64,000 nucleotides of DNA from Takakia lepidozioides (GCA_030704615.1 CM060732.1:46173053-46237052); one strand, 5' to 3'; positions 22,166-34,958 are shown, counted from the first letter of the stretch. Notes: generated by a model not told the origin, from the sequence alone. Numbers and translations are program-made.

Positions 22166-23672
22166 AATTATGTGGGTTTAGACTCATGACTCATGGCGAA
22201 TTATGTGGGTTTAGACATCTGGTCAATCATCAAATGTAGTGTTTGTTCAGCCAATTATTCTAGGATTTCTGAGAGCTAAGGAAAATATTTTCCTAGAGCT
22301 TTATGCCTTTGAAACATGCATTTGGAGATTTGATATTTAGAGTTTGTTTGAGATTTTAGGCATTTTTTTATAAAGTTTTTGGAATTTTGGCAGTTTTGTC
22401 CTAAATTTTCACTTAATTACTAGGCAGATTCATTTCTAATTATGTAGTGCCGAAATTTCCGTTTGCAAACATATCTCCCCTATAACGCTTATTAGGATGA
22501 TCAAAGGAGAGCTGAGCCTTAGATTTTCCTTTTCTAAAGCTATGGCGATGTCGCCAATTCACTTCAGGTTCGTCACCGTCAACCATTTTTAAGTAAGTCA
22601 AATTATGTTACTACGAATACATTTACATTCTCATTACTTGCAAGTAAGCAAGTAATAAGCAACTACATGCAGTTTAGCACAGTATGTATACCTCACGCTG
22701 CTATCCTACACGCTATAAGTTAGTATACTTCTCCTGAGATAAGAGGCCCCAGCCCCAGCTGTGAGCAGCACACTGAGTGATGGGCGATTGAACAGCTCCC
22801 GGCCGCCATGCTTAAGAAACTCTGCTCCCGCGTCTCTCACGCTCTCAGTACCCACCTTGCCTTGTAGCACTAAAGACTCCGTTCTACGTTTGTCGTACGT
22901 GGAAAAGAGTCTAAAGAGAACGAAAGAATTCAAGTGATTAGCTTAACGTCAATCATCGTGTGATGCAACATCCACCAGAACGGAGGAAGTCGTGAACGAT
23001 TGGCTTCGGGTTGTGAGCCTTGTGTCTTGCAACCCACATCCGCTGGCTTCCCAGAGAGGCAAGTGGAAAGAAAGGAATTTTAAAACAACAGCGGGAAGCT
23101 CAAGGAAGGCAGAAGGAGAAGTTGAATGCTCACATGGCAGCTGCTTGGACGGCTCCTGAGAATCTTGGATTTCCTTGGTGCATCTCCTCACTTTCTCGGC
23201 TCTCTGATTGAAGATTGTTGAAAAGCGTGGACCTTTGTTATGTAGTTGTGTCAAGCTTTCAGCTTCGTGGAGGAGAGGAATTCAAATTGTGAGTCACTCT
23301 ACGATTCTCTGTCTTCCTCCATCTCTTTCGCACCCGATCTATATGTGGGCATTGACTGTGTGCTGAGATTGGTATTTGTTAGGGGATTAGATTGGTGGAT
23401 GACCTCCAGCTATCTGTATTGCTCATTATCCGCAATGAGCATTGATTACCCTTGTGCCCTCGGGTCTCTCTGTCACCAACACACCCTACATGGAGCCAAA
23501 GGAGAGCTGGGGAATGATAACCAGTAGCACTCGTGCCTTGTTGCTCTCGAGGTGATGTCTTGTCGGATTCATCACTTTTGGTAATGTGCTTTTATCCACA
23601 TAGCGTCAGTCACGGGCCTGGCTCCTTTCTCTCCCAGCATAGGGGGTAACCTACACGGCAGTATTGGTCATC
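22166..23672. other. Upstream region of the ankyrin/PGG-like gene
   Basis: Intergenic DNA, AT-rich up to about 22700 and then mixed. Small frames on both strands (for example minus 22706-22933) have no recognisable product. It presumably contains the promoter and 5' UTR of the gene starting at 23673. I see no unambiguous core element. Confidence 0.4.
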
Positions 23673-24980
23673 ATGACTAGCATTGCTGAAAAGCTCTACG
23701 TTGCAGCTGATGGAGGCGATGTTGATGAAGTGAGACGAATTCTAGCTTTACCTGGCACAGATTCTAATGCACCAGGCCCAAACGGTCGGTCCCCACTGCA
23801 AGCAGCTGCAAAAAGTGGACATGTGGAGGTGGTGGAGCGCCTGTTAGCTCGACCTGAGATTGATGTAAATGGGACACCAGAGGAAGGCATTGAGAAGAAG
23901 ACCCCACTTCATATGGCTGCTGAGCATGGGCACCCAAATGTAGTAAAGAGGCTCTTGACACACCCTAACATCCAGGGAAATTCCCAGCTGGTTGTTTCTG
24001 GCCTTACCCCCCTACACCTTGCAGCATGGAAAAATCACCCAGATGTTGTCATGGAGCTTCTTGAGTGGCCAGATATCAATGTGAATTTTGAAGACAGGAT
24101 CGCGAAGCGGACTCCACTCCATTTTGCTGTTGAGAAAGGGAACACTCAAATTGTGCACTTGCTGACCAAGGACCCACGAGTACGGGCCAGTTTAGAGGAC
24201 GTGAATGGTCGCACAGCACTGCAATTAGCTTGGGATTCAAGACGGCAAGATATTGAGAGGCTCTTGATTGAGAGAAGTGATGTGAAAGACTATCTGGATA
24301 GGCTGTATAGGGACAGGGAGGTGTATGTGGAGGCGGCAAATGCCATCTTGGTGGGAGCCTCTGTCATTGCCAGTGTGACGTTTGCTGGGTGGTTGCAACC
24401 ACCCCAGGGATTTACCACCTATTATGGTAGTCAGTATGCTTTACCCTACCCTGCTCCACCTGGTACATACGAGTCTTTTGCAGCAATGCAATATGATCAT
24501 GTGTTACGTGGATTCTGGATCTGCAACAGCTTGTCCTTCTTCTTTGCCATCGGGACTGTCATTGCAGGAGCAGGGACTGTCTTGCCCCAAGACAACTTCA
24601 TTGGGGAGGCAGTGAAGGAGGTTCGTGAAGCTCTGATCATGACCTCAACGTTACTAGTCATTTCAGTCATATTTGTGCTTGGGGCTTTTGGAACTGCTGG
24701 GTATGCAGCCCTTCCCCCTGTGGAAAAATACGACAGAATTATGCTCATTACAATAGGCATAGGAGGATCAACATGTTCTGTTTTGCTGCTGTGGTTTGTA
24801 GTCCGCATTTATCATCTACGGCCTCGGTGGTGGAGAGCAATGGAGGCCTACATGATGCCAGGGGACCACTCAGCTCCACCATTAGAACAAAGTTTGAGTC
24901 AACAGTATCGAAAGGGTGTCCAGAAAAATTTGAGAAGGCGACGGAAGGAATTCCACGAAAACCTCCGTTCATCATGTTGA
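23673..24980 (+). CDS. Ankyrin-repeat membrane protein with PGG-like domain
   Basis: An intact 435-residue frame. I chose the ATG at 23673 (MTSIAEKLYVAADGGDVDEV) because the in-frame codon nine bases upstream is TTG. Residues 1 to about 210 hold five to six ankyrin repeats (GRSPLQAAAKSGHVEVVERL, KTPLHMAAEHGHPNVVKRLL, LTPLHLAAWKNHPDVVMELL, RTPLHFAVEKGNTQIVHLL, RTALQLAWDSRRQDIERLL). About residue 225 onward begins a PGG-like block (NAILVGASVIASVTFAGWL, then QPPQG). Three more hydrophobic segments follow, giving four predicted membrane spans and a basic C-terminus (RRRRKEF). This ACD6/PGG-type layout places it in a membrane with cytosolic ankyrins. The specific function is unknown. It has no intron and is convergent with the RNFT-like gene at 26610. 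Confidence 0.9.
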   Translation: MTSIAEKLYVAADGGDVDEVRRILALPGTDSNAPGPNGRSPLQAAAKSGHVEVVERLLARPEIDVNGTPEEGIEKKTPLHMAAEHGHPNVVKRLLTHPNIQGNSQLVVSGLTPLHLAAWKNHPDVVMELLEWPDINVNFEDRIAKRTPLHFAVEKGNTQIVHLLTKDPRVRASLEDVNGRTALQLAWDSRRQDIERLLIERSDVKDYLDRLYRDREVYVEAANAILVGASVIASVTFAGWLQPPQGFTTYYGSQYALPYPAPPGTYESFAAMQYDHVLRGFWICNSLSFFFAIGTVIAGAGTVLPQDNFIGEAVKEVREALIMTSTLLVISVIFVLGAFGTAGYAALPPVEKYDRIMLITIGIGGSTCSVLLLWFVVRIYHLRPRWWRAMEAYMMPGDHSAPPLEQSLSQQYRKGVQKNLRRRRKEFHENLRSSC

Positions 24981-26609
24981 ATATGATGAGATGTTCTCTT
25001 TGCAGAGAACTGACGCACATAGGGATTAGCGATGCATTGCTACAGGTATGAGATCTGAGGCTTTGCCAGGTCGTCCTACTACTACCTACCTCCCCCAAGA
25101 CAGAAAGTGGGCGGAGCCAAGCATCTCCTTATGTCAGGATCAGAGATAGTTACCTTGGCACTCAAATGTAATTGGGATCTGTTCTTTTTCTTTTTTTAGA
25201 TCAGCAAGAATGCATCCATCGCAGTCCCGTTCTAAACTTTGACTGGCTCTGTCATCTGACACCTTTGGGACTTAAGAAGGAAAGTTATCAGGGGAAGGGT
25301 GAGAACATCCATGTCAGGTCAAAACAAACAGAGAATTTTATTTGTATGCAGGTTCTTCAATAAATTTGCCAGGACCTTCATGACCTGGCATTAGTCTACA
25401 TTGGTATGTCGACACTGTGTATACTTCTGTTGCTTATGCCCAGCAGCAGGTCTCTAACAGTGCAGCATTGGAGTGGATCTCGAGGGCTTTATGGTACGTC
25501 AAGCATGTATATGCCACCCACAGAATCTCACCATCTGATCACAAATTAGTAAACCCGAGACAGAAAAAAACGGACAGATTTTATCTCATGGGAAAAGCAA
25601 CCAATTTGTGCACAGGCCATTGGCTGCCAGTGCAAGCTGCACATAAGTCAGAATACACAGACTCGCAGATGTGCTGGTTCACCCCAATTAAAGGCACTAG
25701 TTCTCCAAAGCACATACACAGACCCTCCCCAAGGGTGTTATGCTCATGAAGAGGACAGGAGCACGTCTACATCGGAGTCTCAAGTGAACTGTCAACATCT
25801 CAACATTGATTTGCCCAGGTGAGGGACACTGCCATCATGAACTCAACATGATCTAACCTCAACTTGGGGCAGCAAACTTTGAGGCTATGGACACCATTCC
25901 CCAGGAAGATAAAACGGCAAGTTCACAGTTGGCCAGTAACATTAGGCGGCCAGTTCTCCTTATGTGAGAGATTCTTTTCTACTTTGCATAGAGGAATGGA
26001 AGAAAGGAATTGAAGGAATTTACCATGTCCACAGACTTTTTTGTGACATACCAAAACAGAAAACAGAACAGAAAAGTGGCACCCCCAATCATAAGATACA
26101 ATTCAACTTGAGTGATTCTCTAGGGTGGAGAGTGAGAGAATGCATGACAATGGCCGCGTTAAGGCTTTATTTGCAGGAATTCACATGGTTTACTTCAGCA
26201 GTGGCACACTGTAGTTACTGGGTCCTTGCAGACATTTCTTAGCTTTACAATATCATCACCGCAAATTTGGCAGTGTCTGCAGCATCTTTTCAAGGGTGAA
26301 AAGAGGTGCAATCTAAATGCTGTTTCCTGTCATTCCGTTACGTCATAAACTACTCAAGAACCACCCATACTGGAGCCATTTTTGCATTTTGTGAATCTTA
26401 TTACTTAGATGAAGCAGATGCATGTGCAGTTAGTGGAAAAACAACAATCAAAAGTAAGCTCAGCTTCAAGAGTCGATTGGTGGCACAGTTGCCAAAAAGA
26501 GAGCACCCTTTTTACCCTCAAAATTTTGCAAAAGTGTTTCCTTTGCAAATCTGGATGGGCAGTGACTGAAAATACATGTAGTTTACAAATTGTTGAGCTT
26601 GAAAAGGCA
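24981..26609. other. Convergent intergenic region between the ankyrin gene and the RNFT-like gene
   Basis: Presumably the 3' UTRs and spacer of two tail-to-tail genes. Short frames on both strands are unsupported. No repeat is recognised. Confidence 0.5.
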
Positions 26610-29600
26610 TCAAAATAACTGGATGAGGAGGCTTGTAGAGCCATCACCAAAAGACCGTAAACTCACTGATTTCACTATTGCCCGACACAAGGGGCATGTC
26701 CGCTCCCTCTCAAACCTGTGACATTCCCACCACATCGGGCCACATGAAGAAATCAGTTGCAATCATACACGTCAGTAGGTCTGGAAGAGTGATGATTTTA
26801 TCATTCTCACCAATTTTGATGTGCTTGCGAAAGCTTTAATGGGACAGAGAATTGACATTTGCACTTGTTTCCTCTCTAGCCATACAGCCATGGATTCAAA
26901 ATTCCAATTGACAACAACAGAGGACGGCCAAGGAAGGGGGACAGCAACCAAATTCAGGCCACTCCCATCTTGAAACTTGGTAGATTTGACGGGGTCCAAA
27001 AGAAACAAGTAGGCAGGGTGCCCCAGCCCCCAGGTGAACACCTCAATGAAGCTGGATTCATTCTCCTCCTTAAAATAAAGTTGCATGCATTCTCATTTTT
27101 ATTGTTGATCCCCTCTTGCCTTGATGTGTCATCTTTGGCTTTAAAAAAATTGAAAGGACATAGGAAAGTGTGTGGCACAAATGAGAACAAATCAAAGACG
27201 GCCTACCATTCAGACACACAATCTTCACAGAAAATGTGCTTGCAACGAAGTGAGATTGGGGCATGCATTTTCTCCTGGCAGATGGCACACATGTCCCCTG
27301 CTGCAAGCACCTGCATGCCAACAACCATGACAAGCTCAGACCTTTGGACTTCAGCTTACAATGGGCTAAGTATAAGAATGAAAGGGCAATGTACTTTTCA
27401 ACCTGCATAGATGACCCATTGCTTGGATACCTTACTGGAAGGGGCACTGCCCCAGGGTTTCTGGAAGCCCTGATATCCCATTTCACACTGTAATGGGCTA
27501 GCACTTAGGTTATTGTGCAGACAGCCCCACTGTTAAAGTGAATGGAAACTTTGTGCCGTTAGAAAGGCATGGAGGACTGTCTCAATAAGCAGCACACATA
27601 CCTCCTCACTGGTTGCGTAGGCACCATATTGGACTTCTCTACGTGCCAATGCTCGCAATGCAGAAAGAAAAGTTTGTCCCTGCCATATCCACCATATCCT
27701 TAAAAGTGTCAGCATTCCAAGGTACCAGTATTGGCAACATAGGGGGACTAGTTGCATCTGAGAAATAGGATGTTTTCTTTAATAAAGGCTCAGAAACTTG
27801 AGGCATTCTATAGGCCCGTACCCCAAGCTGCAGGAGCTGAGTTGTGTGCACAGTATTACATATATATTATACACTAAATAATCAGTTACTGTACAATCAG
27901 AGGTATAGATTTGAAACCTTCTCCCAAGTGGAAGTGAGCTTGAAAGTTAGGTACAATCCAGTCGTAAGAGACGAAAAGATACTGCCATACTCCTTATTCA
28001 AAAAGAATCGATACCAGACTGGTCCTGGTATTAAGGCGCGGTACAGCAATAATATATACTCTACAAGTGTCAAGAGCTGTGCCTGCACCCCATCACCAAA
28101 CTGAAGATTAGACCCTCTATTCTTCTTGAAATCCCCTCCCCAGAGAGACCCTAGGAAACACTAAGGTCCATCATGCAGCATGAGACCCATTTCGCCTTAA
28201 TCACCATTTCAGGGGCCTTGGCTGAACCATCACTTCAACTCACCTTTTGCCAGCTGCTATAGCCAATCTTATGCACCTATAACTACTTTCACCCGATTTG
28301 GCTTCACAGTTTTCAGGGCACCCTGCTTGAATCCTGCCCTTGTGTATGGGTCTAGAACTAAAGACCTAATAATAACGACTATACTATAAAAGCATGGAAA
28401 TCTCCTTAAAAAGAACCAAAATAAAAAGAAGCAACTGAGCTAACCACACCACAAAGCCCCCAAAGTACTTGATGTAATGACCAAACCTGGCGGCGATAAT
28501 TGTGTCCTCGGCTGTTCTTAAAGTACAAGAGAAGCCCACATTTCAACACCATCGCTGACTGCCGCACCATTGTATCTACATCAGCAGATTTCCAGGAGAA
28601 TTCAGATAATTGCAGATAGCTTCAAACTGTCTGCAGAGCTAGGCAAGATTTTATGGCTGTGAAAACACTGCAAGTCACAGAAATGACACACATATGTGAA
28701 GTGTATTTACCATTGACAACAATAATGAAGACTGCATGCCAGAACTTGGGGATCATGCGAGGAGCAAGAAAGATGAGTGGCCGCCACAGAGCATCCGCAC
28801 TGTACCACCCATACACTACTACAATGTGTAACACCAGAGCCAGTCCAATTCCTAGGAGGATGATTGGTCTCCTCTCATTCTGTAACAGAAAAAACCCCAA
28901 TTAGATAAGCATGAGAAATACACTTCTCTGAGTAACTTCCTCAAACTTATATGTGAAAGACGTGGAGACTGTACCTTCAATGCTGTCTGTTTTCGTAGTA
29001 GAACATTTGCTTTAACCATTGCAGCTGTAATCCAGAAAGTTACGAAAAAACCTGAGACCGTAACATGGAGACAAACAGTCAACCATCAACATATAGAATG
29101 TTAAATAGCCTTGACCGATAAGACAGAAATCAGCCATTACAACACCCCATCAAATGTAAACCAAACTCACAGAAAGCAAATGCAATCCAAATCCACCCAC
29201 TAGACAGACAAGAGGTTGAAAAATATGTAAAAGGCACGAAACAAATTATCCCAGTGATTTAGCCCTATTATAGTCGTTGTCAAAAAGCATATTACACACC
29301 CTCAGCTTTAAATTGACAGCTTCTCAATATAGTGGGAAGTTTCTACATTTAATCACAGTACAAGCATACAGTAAGGAAGCTAGTTGTGTCTGTTATGAAA
29401 GCTCCTCAACCAGCCTCTCACCATGTGATTGCAGCCTTAACTGTAGAAAAGGATGAGTGAATCTATCAATGGATACACTGACGGCCCTCTGAGGTAAATC
29501 ACATGAAATGTCCTGGTGCTGTTAGTGCTGTGATGCTGTCAAGGAGTAGAGGTGCTGGGTACGAATAGGACTGTCACCAACTAAGTGAGCCTCTGTGATG

Positions 29601-30536
29601 GTCAATGTCAAATAGGGTTCTATTTTGGTCGGGGTTTGTAAGGTGGTTGTGAGCCCTGCTGTCTAAAGAAGGGACCGAGGTCTCTCTTGCGGGCTATCAG
29701 ACGCTCCTTGTAATTTCTTTCACGTAAGAGGAAGCGCATGGAGGCGAACATAAATGCTACCAACAGACCACCCATTTAAACTCTGAACTTCAGGATATCT
29801 TGACTAAGAATTCAGTCTCATACCAAGTTTGAGAACCAATAACTGAACTGTCTTCTCTTGAGTTTGCATCAAAACCAACTGCCTAAGGTAACAACAAAAA
29901 GAAAACAACACATTCCATGGCACACATCAAGAAACATAATTACAGACCTTGCATATGTTGCCGGATGAATACCATCAACAGCAAAATTGTGAAAGGCAAG
30001 GCCTGCTCAATCCATCTTGCCAGCTGCTGAAAGTCGTACCGTTGTGATGCAGGTTCCCTGCCATTCCCTGCAGCCCCAGACTCTGACACCTCCCCCCTGT
30101 CTTCTGTGGCGAGTACACGGGGTGAAGTCGCACCACCTGAGCCACTGTCATTCCTTGCCGTTCGCATGGGAAGAAGAGAAGATGGTAAATTTTGCGATGT
30201 GCTAGCCAACGCATCACTAGCATCCCTGGAATGAGAAATTTCCGACCCTGCTGCATCCCTAACCTGCTCAGGTTCTGCAACTCCAATTATCCTAATTGAA
30301 ACCTCTGCTCCTCCGTCAGTGATTCGGTCATTCTCTAAGTTTTGTCCGAGTCCTGCGGGTGTTGCCCCTGGCTGTTCACTTTCAGTGTAATAAGACCTGC
30401 TTTGCATCACACCCAGAATCTCAAGCAGTGCTGACAGCGGTCCTGGGAGGAAGTTGGCGGACGTGAATTGCATTCCGTACCTTCTAAAACTGCTGCTACT
30501 ATGGTGACCTCCAGAAACCAACCCAGAGTTTTGCAT
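26610..30536 (-). CDS. RNFT1/2-like RING finger membrane protein (E3 ubiquitin ligase), 8 exons
   Basis: Coding exons on the minus strand are 30536-29948, 29051-28975, 28879-28711, 28575-28487, 28082-27918, 27679-27602, 27310-27207 and 26715-26610. All have GT-AG borders and compatible phases, giving 458 residues without a stop. The N-terminus ([20 protein letters not shown]) and a Ser-rich linker precede a multi-span region starting [17 protein letters not shown]. Membrane segments include [40 protein letters not shown] and [11 protein letters not shown] conserved block [13 protein letters not shown] follows. The C-terminus is a RING-HC finger: C397, C400, C412, H414, C417, C420, C431, C434 (CX2C-X11-CXHX2CX2C-X10-CX2C). 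Plant and animal homologues are ER-type RING ubiquitin ligases. The start is the first ATG after an in-frame stop. No lesion is seen. Confidence 0.9.
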
Positions 30537-31565
30537 GACTAACTCTTCGCAGGAAATTTTCAGTCTTCTCTATGACACAGAGGGTCAGATAACGCCTCCT
30601 GTAATATTAACAGTATCTCTGGAACAAACAATTGCGATATATGCAATGGGACTCAGTTCACCAGCTAGGGCTCTTGATGTGGAGGCACTCGTGCAAATAC
30701 GGGTGGCGTTCTCCAGGAAAAAGCCACCTCTAGATGATCAACAGTAACCAATAGGATCATCCACAGCTTTCAACAACTCCCTGTGTGAAACGTGCTCGGT
30801 GCTCCTCAAGATCAACCTTTGGCTAGCCCGCCGAGCAGCTTCCTGGATGCACTCCCCTGGATCTGCCCCAGTATGCCTGCAACCATCGAGGTTACACAAA
30901 AAACTCAAATGCAGAAGCGTCACTAGTGCAAGTTCTCTCCACCGAATGAAAAAAATACATAACCAACATCACGTGAAGCAGTGTAGGTCCATCCTCCCAA
31001 GTATGAGCACAATTGGGGCTGATTTTGTCCATGAACACCCTTGTGTAGACTTTCCCAAGATGTATAGACTCACAAAATTGCCAATTCCTCCAATTCCAGT
31101 CAATCAGGCACCACCAAGGCATAACCAACCATCCTAATTTATCGTTGGCCCAAAAACTAGTATAGTTTTGGGTTCTTTGTATCATGGGACATACCAAAGT
31201 GACTGCCGCCCAAGTAACTAAGATCAGGTAATAAGAAAACAATGCCTGAGGACTTGAATGCAAAACACGATGAAGGCAGAAATGGCTGGATCATAACATT
31301 AACCCTGCTGCCAAATACCCATCAAATACCCCTACTTAGATCCCAAATCCAAGCAAAATCCTTGACGATTTACGCCCAAATGATCATAATACCTTTTCGA
31401 AGATGTTGGTACCCACGTCACCCGGAGCCCGAGCCTCAGCACAATGGGATCAGAAACGCAGAAGATCCAACAGAAACGAAACCCGATCACCCTCCACGCC
31501 CTCCGCCAACCGTGTCTTGAAGTGTGGCTAAGCGCCCATCTCTGCAAATCTCTGCAAAACTATCT
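30537..31565 (-). other. Probable 5' UTR and promoter of the RNFT-like gene
   Basis: An acceptor-like TTGCAG (about 30885) and several short upstream frames, such as GECIQEAARRASQRLILRS (about 30738-30880), suggest a spliced leader with upstream ORFs. No protein family is recognised. Confidence 0.35.
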
Positions 31566-32028
31566 ACCTGATCAACCTCAACCTCCTATGCACTTCGGAC
31601 AGGGATGGCGGGTCAAGTGCACAACGTTAGGCTATGCGCAGGGAGACAATGTGCTCGCAGATCCTCAAGTCTTCCAACCTGCAGACCGGATCCGAGCGCG
31701 ATGTTCCTGGAGCTCTGTGCCGAGTCGAGAGAGGGATGTACAGGCCGTTTCCTTTTCCTTTTTTTCACTTCCCCGAGAGATAAATCGCAATAAATCAATA
31801 AATAGCACTATTCTCTTTCTTTTTTTTTTTCCCATTTTTCTTCCGGGGACAGATTCCCTTATTAGGGAGGGATTAAAATAACCCCCTTTCATTTATGAGC
31901 ACAAGCAGACGGAACCCCAAGACATGAAGGCCACGTAAGCACATACAGTCTACCGTCACGGGGTATCCCCACTGTAAGCCTTCACGGCCCCTCGGTAGTT
32001 ATTTTTTCCACTTCTTCTAATATAATTA
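31566..32028. other. Intergenic DNA with a partial SINE tail
   Basis: On the minus strand, CTCATAAATGAAAGGGGGTT (about 31897-31878) matches the tail block of the SINEs at 58.5 and 63.6 kb. No A or B box is found. There is no gene. Confidence 0.4.
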
Positions 32029-32100
32029 TGGTAAATGGTCCTAATAATGCGCAGTTCGCAACAATGTTCCCAATACTGCGCACCTGATTGCGCAGTTTGG
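32029..32100 (+). repeat. End of a GGTCCTAATA-type MITE
   Basis: ATGGTAAATGGTCCTAATAA at 32029 is the reverse complement, base for base over most of its length, of the right end of the MITE at 39063-39330. TGCGCA-rich sequence follows, as in that element. I could not find a right end, so this copy looks truncated. Confidence 0.55.
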
Positions 32101-32409
32101 ATGAATGTTATATGTTATCATCCAAAATATTCCATCCACATTCTACCTGTCACTTCGATGCATTCATCCACGTGCTTCATGCTTCTTGCTTCCCGCCTCT
32201 GCTCCCCACAGCTGATTGTCACGAGATCGGGCATTGCCATGGCGTGAACTCCATCGATCTGGCACAGCAATTACATACAAGGTCTCCATTAGATCTTCAT
32301 AAAAATAGTTGCCATCACATTTTCCACAAAATATCCATGAAACAGGTCAATGCGGTTATGGAATCTGTCTCATACTCAAAATCGTGAACCTTACATCTAC
32401 AACAATGGA

Positions 32410-32520
32410 GCGACAATGAGGATGCAGCCACGAATGGTCAGCGGCAACATCACAATTGATAGAACAAGGCACTGCTAATGAAGGCACATTCTTCAACACA
32501 TTTCACCCTGTTTTTCCATC
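32410..32520 (+). pseudogene. Fragment of the OSB-like sequence, second copy
   Basis: CAATTGATAGAACAAGGC, CTGCTAATGAAGGCAC and TTCTTCAACACATTTCACCC match the minus strand of 56160-56270, where the OSB-like fragment lies. It is short and frame-broken. A PPR unit is nearby here too (33680). Confidence 0.5.
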
Positions 32521-32639
32521 TTGTCAGAATCGGCCCTAAATTTCTATGTTGAATTCTGCAAGTTAGCTCGTTGGTGTAAGAGGGCCGGATTTCGAGCTCC
32601 AGATTACCTATGATGGAAGGATTTTTGTCGTTGAATGTC

Positions 32640-33100
32640 ACCGCAACATATTTACTGACGTTAGCCTCTAGCTCCCAAACGGGTCATGGCAGCAGGGTCA
32701 AAAAATGAATATTGCCGACCACACAGCCTGCATTGGCATTGTCCTCTTCTTCTTTGCATCTGTTTATTGTTCTAAGGTAGACTCCCGCCCGCAATTTAGA
32801 TTTTAGTCTAGTGCTGATTGTAGCTAGGCCCTTCAAATCATCCTTAAGGTCCTCAGCCATGTTGTAAGTTGAATAGATGTTTCTTGCTGTAGCAGCTTGG
32901 CTGTCAGCCCCATGGATATAACAGAAATCAATGCCAAATGATAGCATGATGTTTTTTGTGCCCAGATTCCGTGCATTGCAGTAGTGGAGAATATGTGCTG
33001 CTTCAAAGCTGATGGGAAGCGCTACTACTTTTTGGTCAGGGCTCGGGTTCCAAGGTATGCGCATCACTGTATCACTCAATGTGAGTCAAAGCAGATCTTT
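32640..33100 (-). mobile_element. LINE relic, same family as 190-2560
   Basis: The block TTGCATCTGTTTATTGTTCT through AGTCTAGTGCTGAT matches the left-end LINE (about 505-560), and TTTACTGACGTTAGCCTCTA is shared with about 1320-1340. The minus-strand frame 32684-33079 reads DLKDDLKGLATISTRLKSKL then RAGVYLRTINRCKEEE. It is a rearranged 3' LINE fragment. Confidence 0.65.
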
Positions 33101-33679
33101 ACCAATAAATGCACAAGAATGTGGGCTATGCACTGCACCTTCATGTTTTCATATGCACCGCCTACCTCCAATGGCTTTAGTGTGGGTGGATCATGGTGAA
33201 ACCTTTTGAAACCATCCATATCTTAAACCCTTCCCATTTTGACTACCATGTTTATCTCATAAGTGGTTTTGATGGGGGCCGTATCAAATCTGAGTACAGG
33301 TGGTGAAGCAGTTTGGGATTCCACATCTGTTTGAACTTCCTATCAGACCCGAAGTAAGTACTCATTGTGGTTAGCTCCTTTTCAAGGGTATACTGTTTTT
33401 TCTCAATGCGGAGCACTTTTTGATTGAATAATGTAAGAGTTTGACAGATTCTTTGAAATTGTGTGGCAGTAATCCACTGATATTCCCAAATAATCAAATT
33501 TGAAGGATGAATGTCTATATCCGGTCTCTGTCATTGAAGGATCAACATGTATTATGGCTACACAATCATGTAGCAGCAATCAGGACTAGGGGCCATCAGC
33601 CACCAGGAATTGTCAAGAAAGAAAGGCCCTTCAGGTTTAGATGAAAGTGAATCAAGGACCCAACTCTTGTTTGGAGAGA

Positions 33680-33865
33680 CAGTGGGATGATTGCAGGGTA
33701 TGCACAGCAGGGGCGCGAGATGGAGGCTTTGGAGACGTATGAGCAAATGATGTGCGAAAGGGTGAAGCCCGACCACATCACGTTTGTGTGCGTTTGCAAT
33801 GTGTGTGCAAGCCTGGCAGCCTTGGAAAAGGGCAAAGAGGTGCATGGTGACATGTTGAATTCTGC
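33680..33865 (+). pseudogene. Single PPR PLS unit, interrupted by an LTR element
   Basis: One unit of the same family as the 16-21 kb arrays: MIAGYAQQGREMEALETYEQ, VKPDHITFVCVCNVCASL, then [10 protein letters not shown]. It starts without a preceding unit. The LTR element inserts at 33878, 12 bp after it ends. Confidence 0.85.
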
Positions 33866-33877
33866 AAATAGGCAAAG

Positions 33878-34478
33878 TGTCGCGGCCCTTTGCCTTGAGG
33901 GCAGGGGGTCAGGACACGAGAGGGGCTACCCCTGTGGTGGGGGCAGTGGCGACTATAGATGCGGGGGCTGAAGCACCCTTGAGTACCCAAGGCACTCAAG
34001 GAGGCGGAGGCGCTCACTAGATGGAGCCCCGCACACCGGGTTGCGGTGGGGGTGGTTCCACGAGGGGTGGTGGTAGCTTAGTGGGACTTAGTGGGGGTGG
34101 CATAGGACTCACCATGGGGGCGGAGACCTTGTGGTGGGAGTCGTGGGGAGTCTTGGGACTCACCACGGTTTAATGGGGCCGTGGTGGGTGGGCCAAGACT
34201 CACCGCGACTCATCACCGGGAATCGAGGGTCTTCGTGGTGGTTCGCCATAAAATGGCATGGTTGTTTGTGAAACCCCCGCGGACAGTCACAGAAGTATAT
34301 ATAGGGAGTAGTAACCCTGAGAACGGTGCAAGCCCATTGGTGACAAAAAATTAGTGAGTAAACAAGCGAGCCGGAAAGCGACCAAGGAGTGGGGAGCTAT
34401 TCCGGACTGCCATCTACCAAAGGGAATTTCCACTAGTCCCAAATTGGTAGAGGGTTTGTTGGGGGAAGAAAGGGGGAC
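33878..34478 (+). repeat. 5' LTR (3'-truncated)
   Basis: It aligns to 36620-37220 almost base for base, including a TATATATAGGGAG promoter-like stretch near 34295-34310. Homology stops in GGGGGAAGAAAGGGGGACC, where deletion joined it to integrase sequence. Confidence 0.88.
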
Positions 34479-34489
34479 CCACTTCTCGG

Positions 34490-34958
34490 GATCATCCTGA
34501 GGCCGATGGCTTGGCAGAGAGAGTTGTTCAGACGGTGAAGAGGGGTTTGCGCAAGTATGGCTTGCAGAAGGGACACCTAGGAGATTGGGACCTTCAGTTA
34601 CCCTGGTTAGCCATGGGCTACAGGTTCAGCAAACAAGCATCACTTGCCTCCTTCTCACCATACTTTCTTCTCTTTGGTCGAGAGCCTGATTTGCCTACAT
34701 CCATTCGCAGACCAGCTGCTACAGTTCTTAACCTTAACGATCTGGACGTGTGTGTGCAGCGTGCAGAGTTGTTCAAGAAAGTCATGCCCATGGCTTTTGA
34801 GAACCTTGTCATTGCACAACACCGTGATACGTTGAGGTATGCCACTATACGTGGTGGAGGATATCGTCCTGGGGTTCGGAGGTTTAGCCCTAGTGACTAT
34901 GTTTATTTGCAGCAGACTGCTCCTACGACTCTGGATGTTACTGCAGGCGTGTTATTCT
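34490..34958 (+). pseudogene. Integrase C-terminal half of a Ty3-like element
   Basis: The frame opens with DHPEADGLAERVVQTVKRGL, matching the YHPQTDGQxERVNQ motif whose Glu is the third catalytic residue of DDE integrases. It continues through WDLQLPWLAMGYRFSKQASL and SPYFLLFGREPDLP to a C-terminal Ser/Arg-rich GVRRFSPSDYVYLQ. The upstream HHCC and first two Asp residues are missing. A one-base loss near 34945 introduces a TGA (34958-34960) and moves the product out of frame with the PHD segment that follows. Confidence 0.85.

Noticed and set aside
26772-27086. Minus-strand frame ending [14 protein letters not shown], first taken as the last RNFT exon
   Set aside because: It resembles the tail only by chance. 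The true last exon, with ERTCPLCR and FGDGSTSLL, is at 26715-26610 with exact splice phase.
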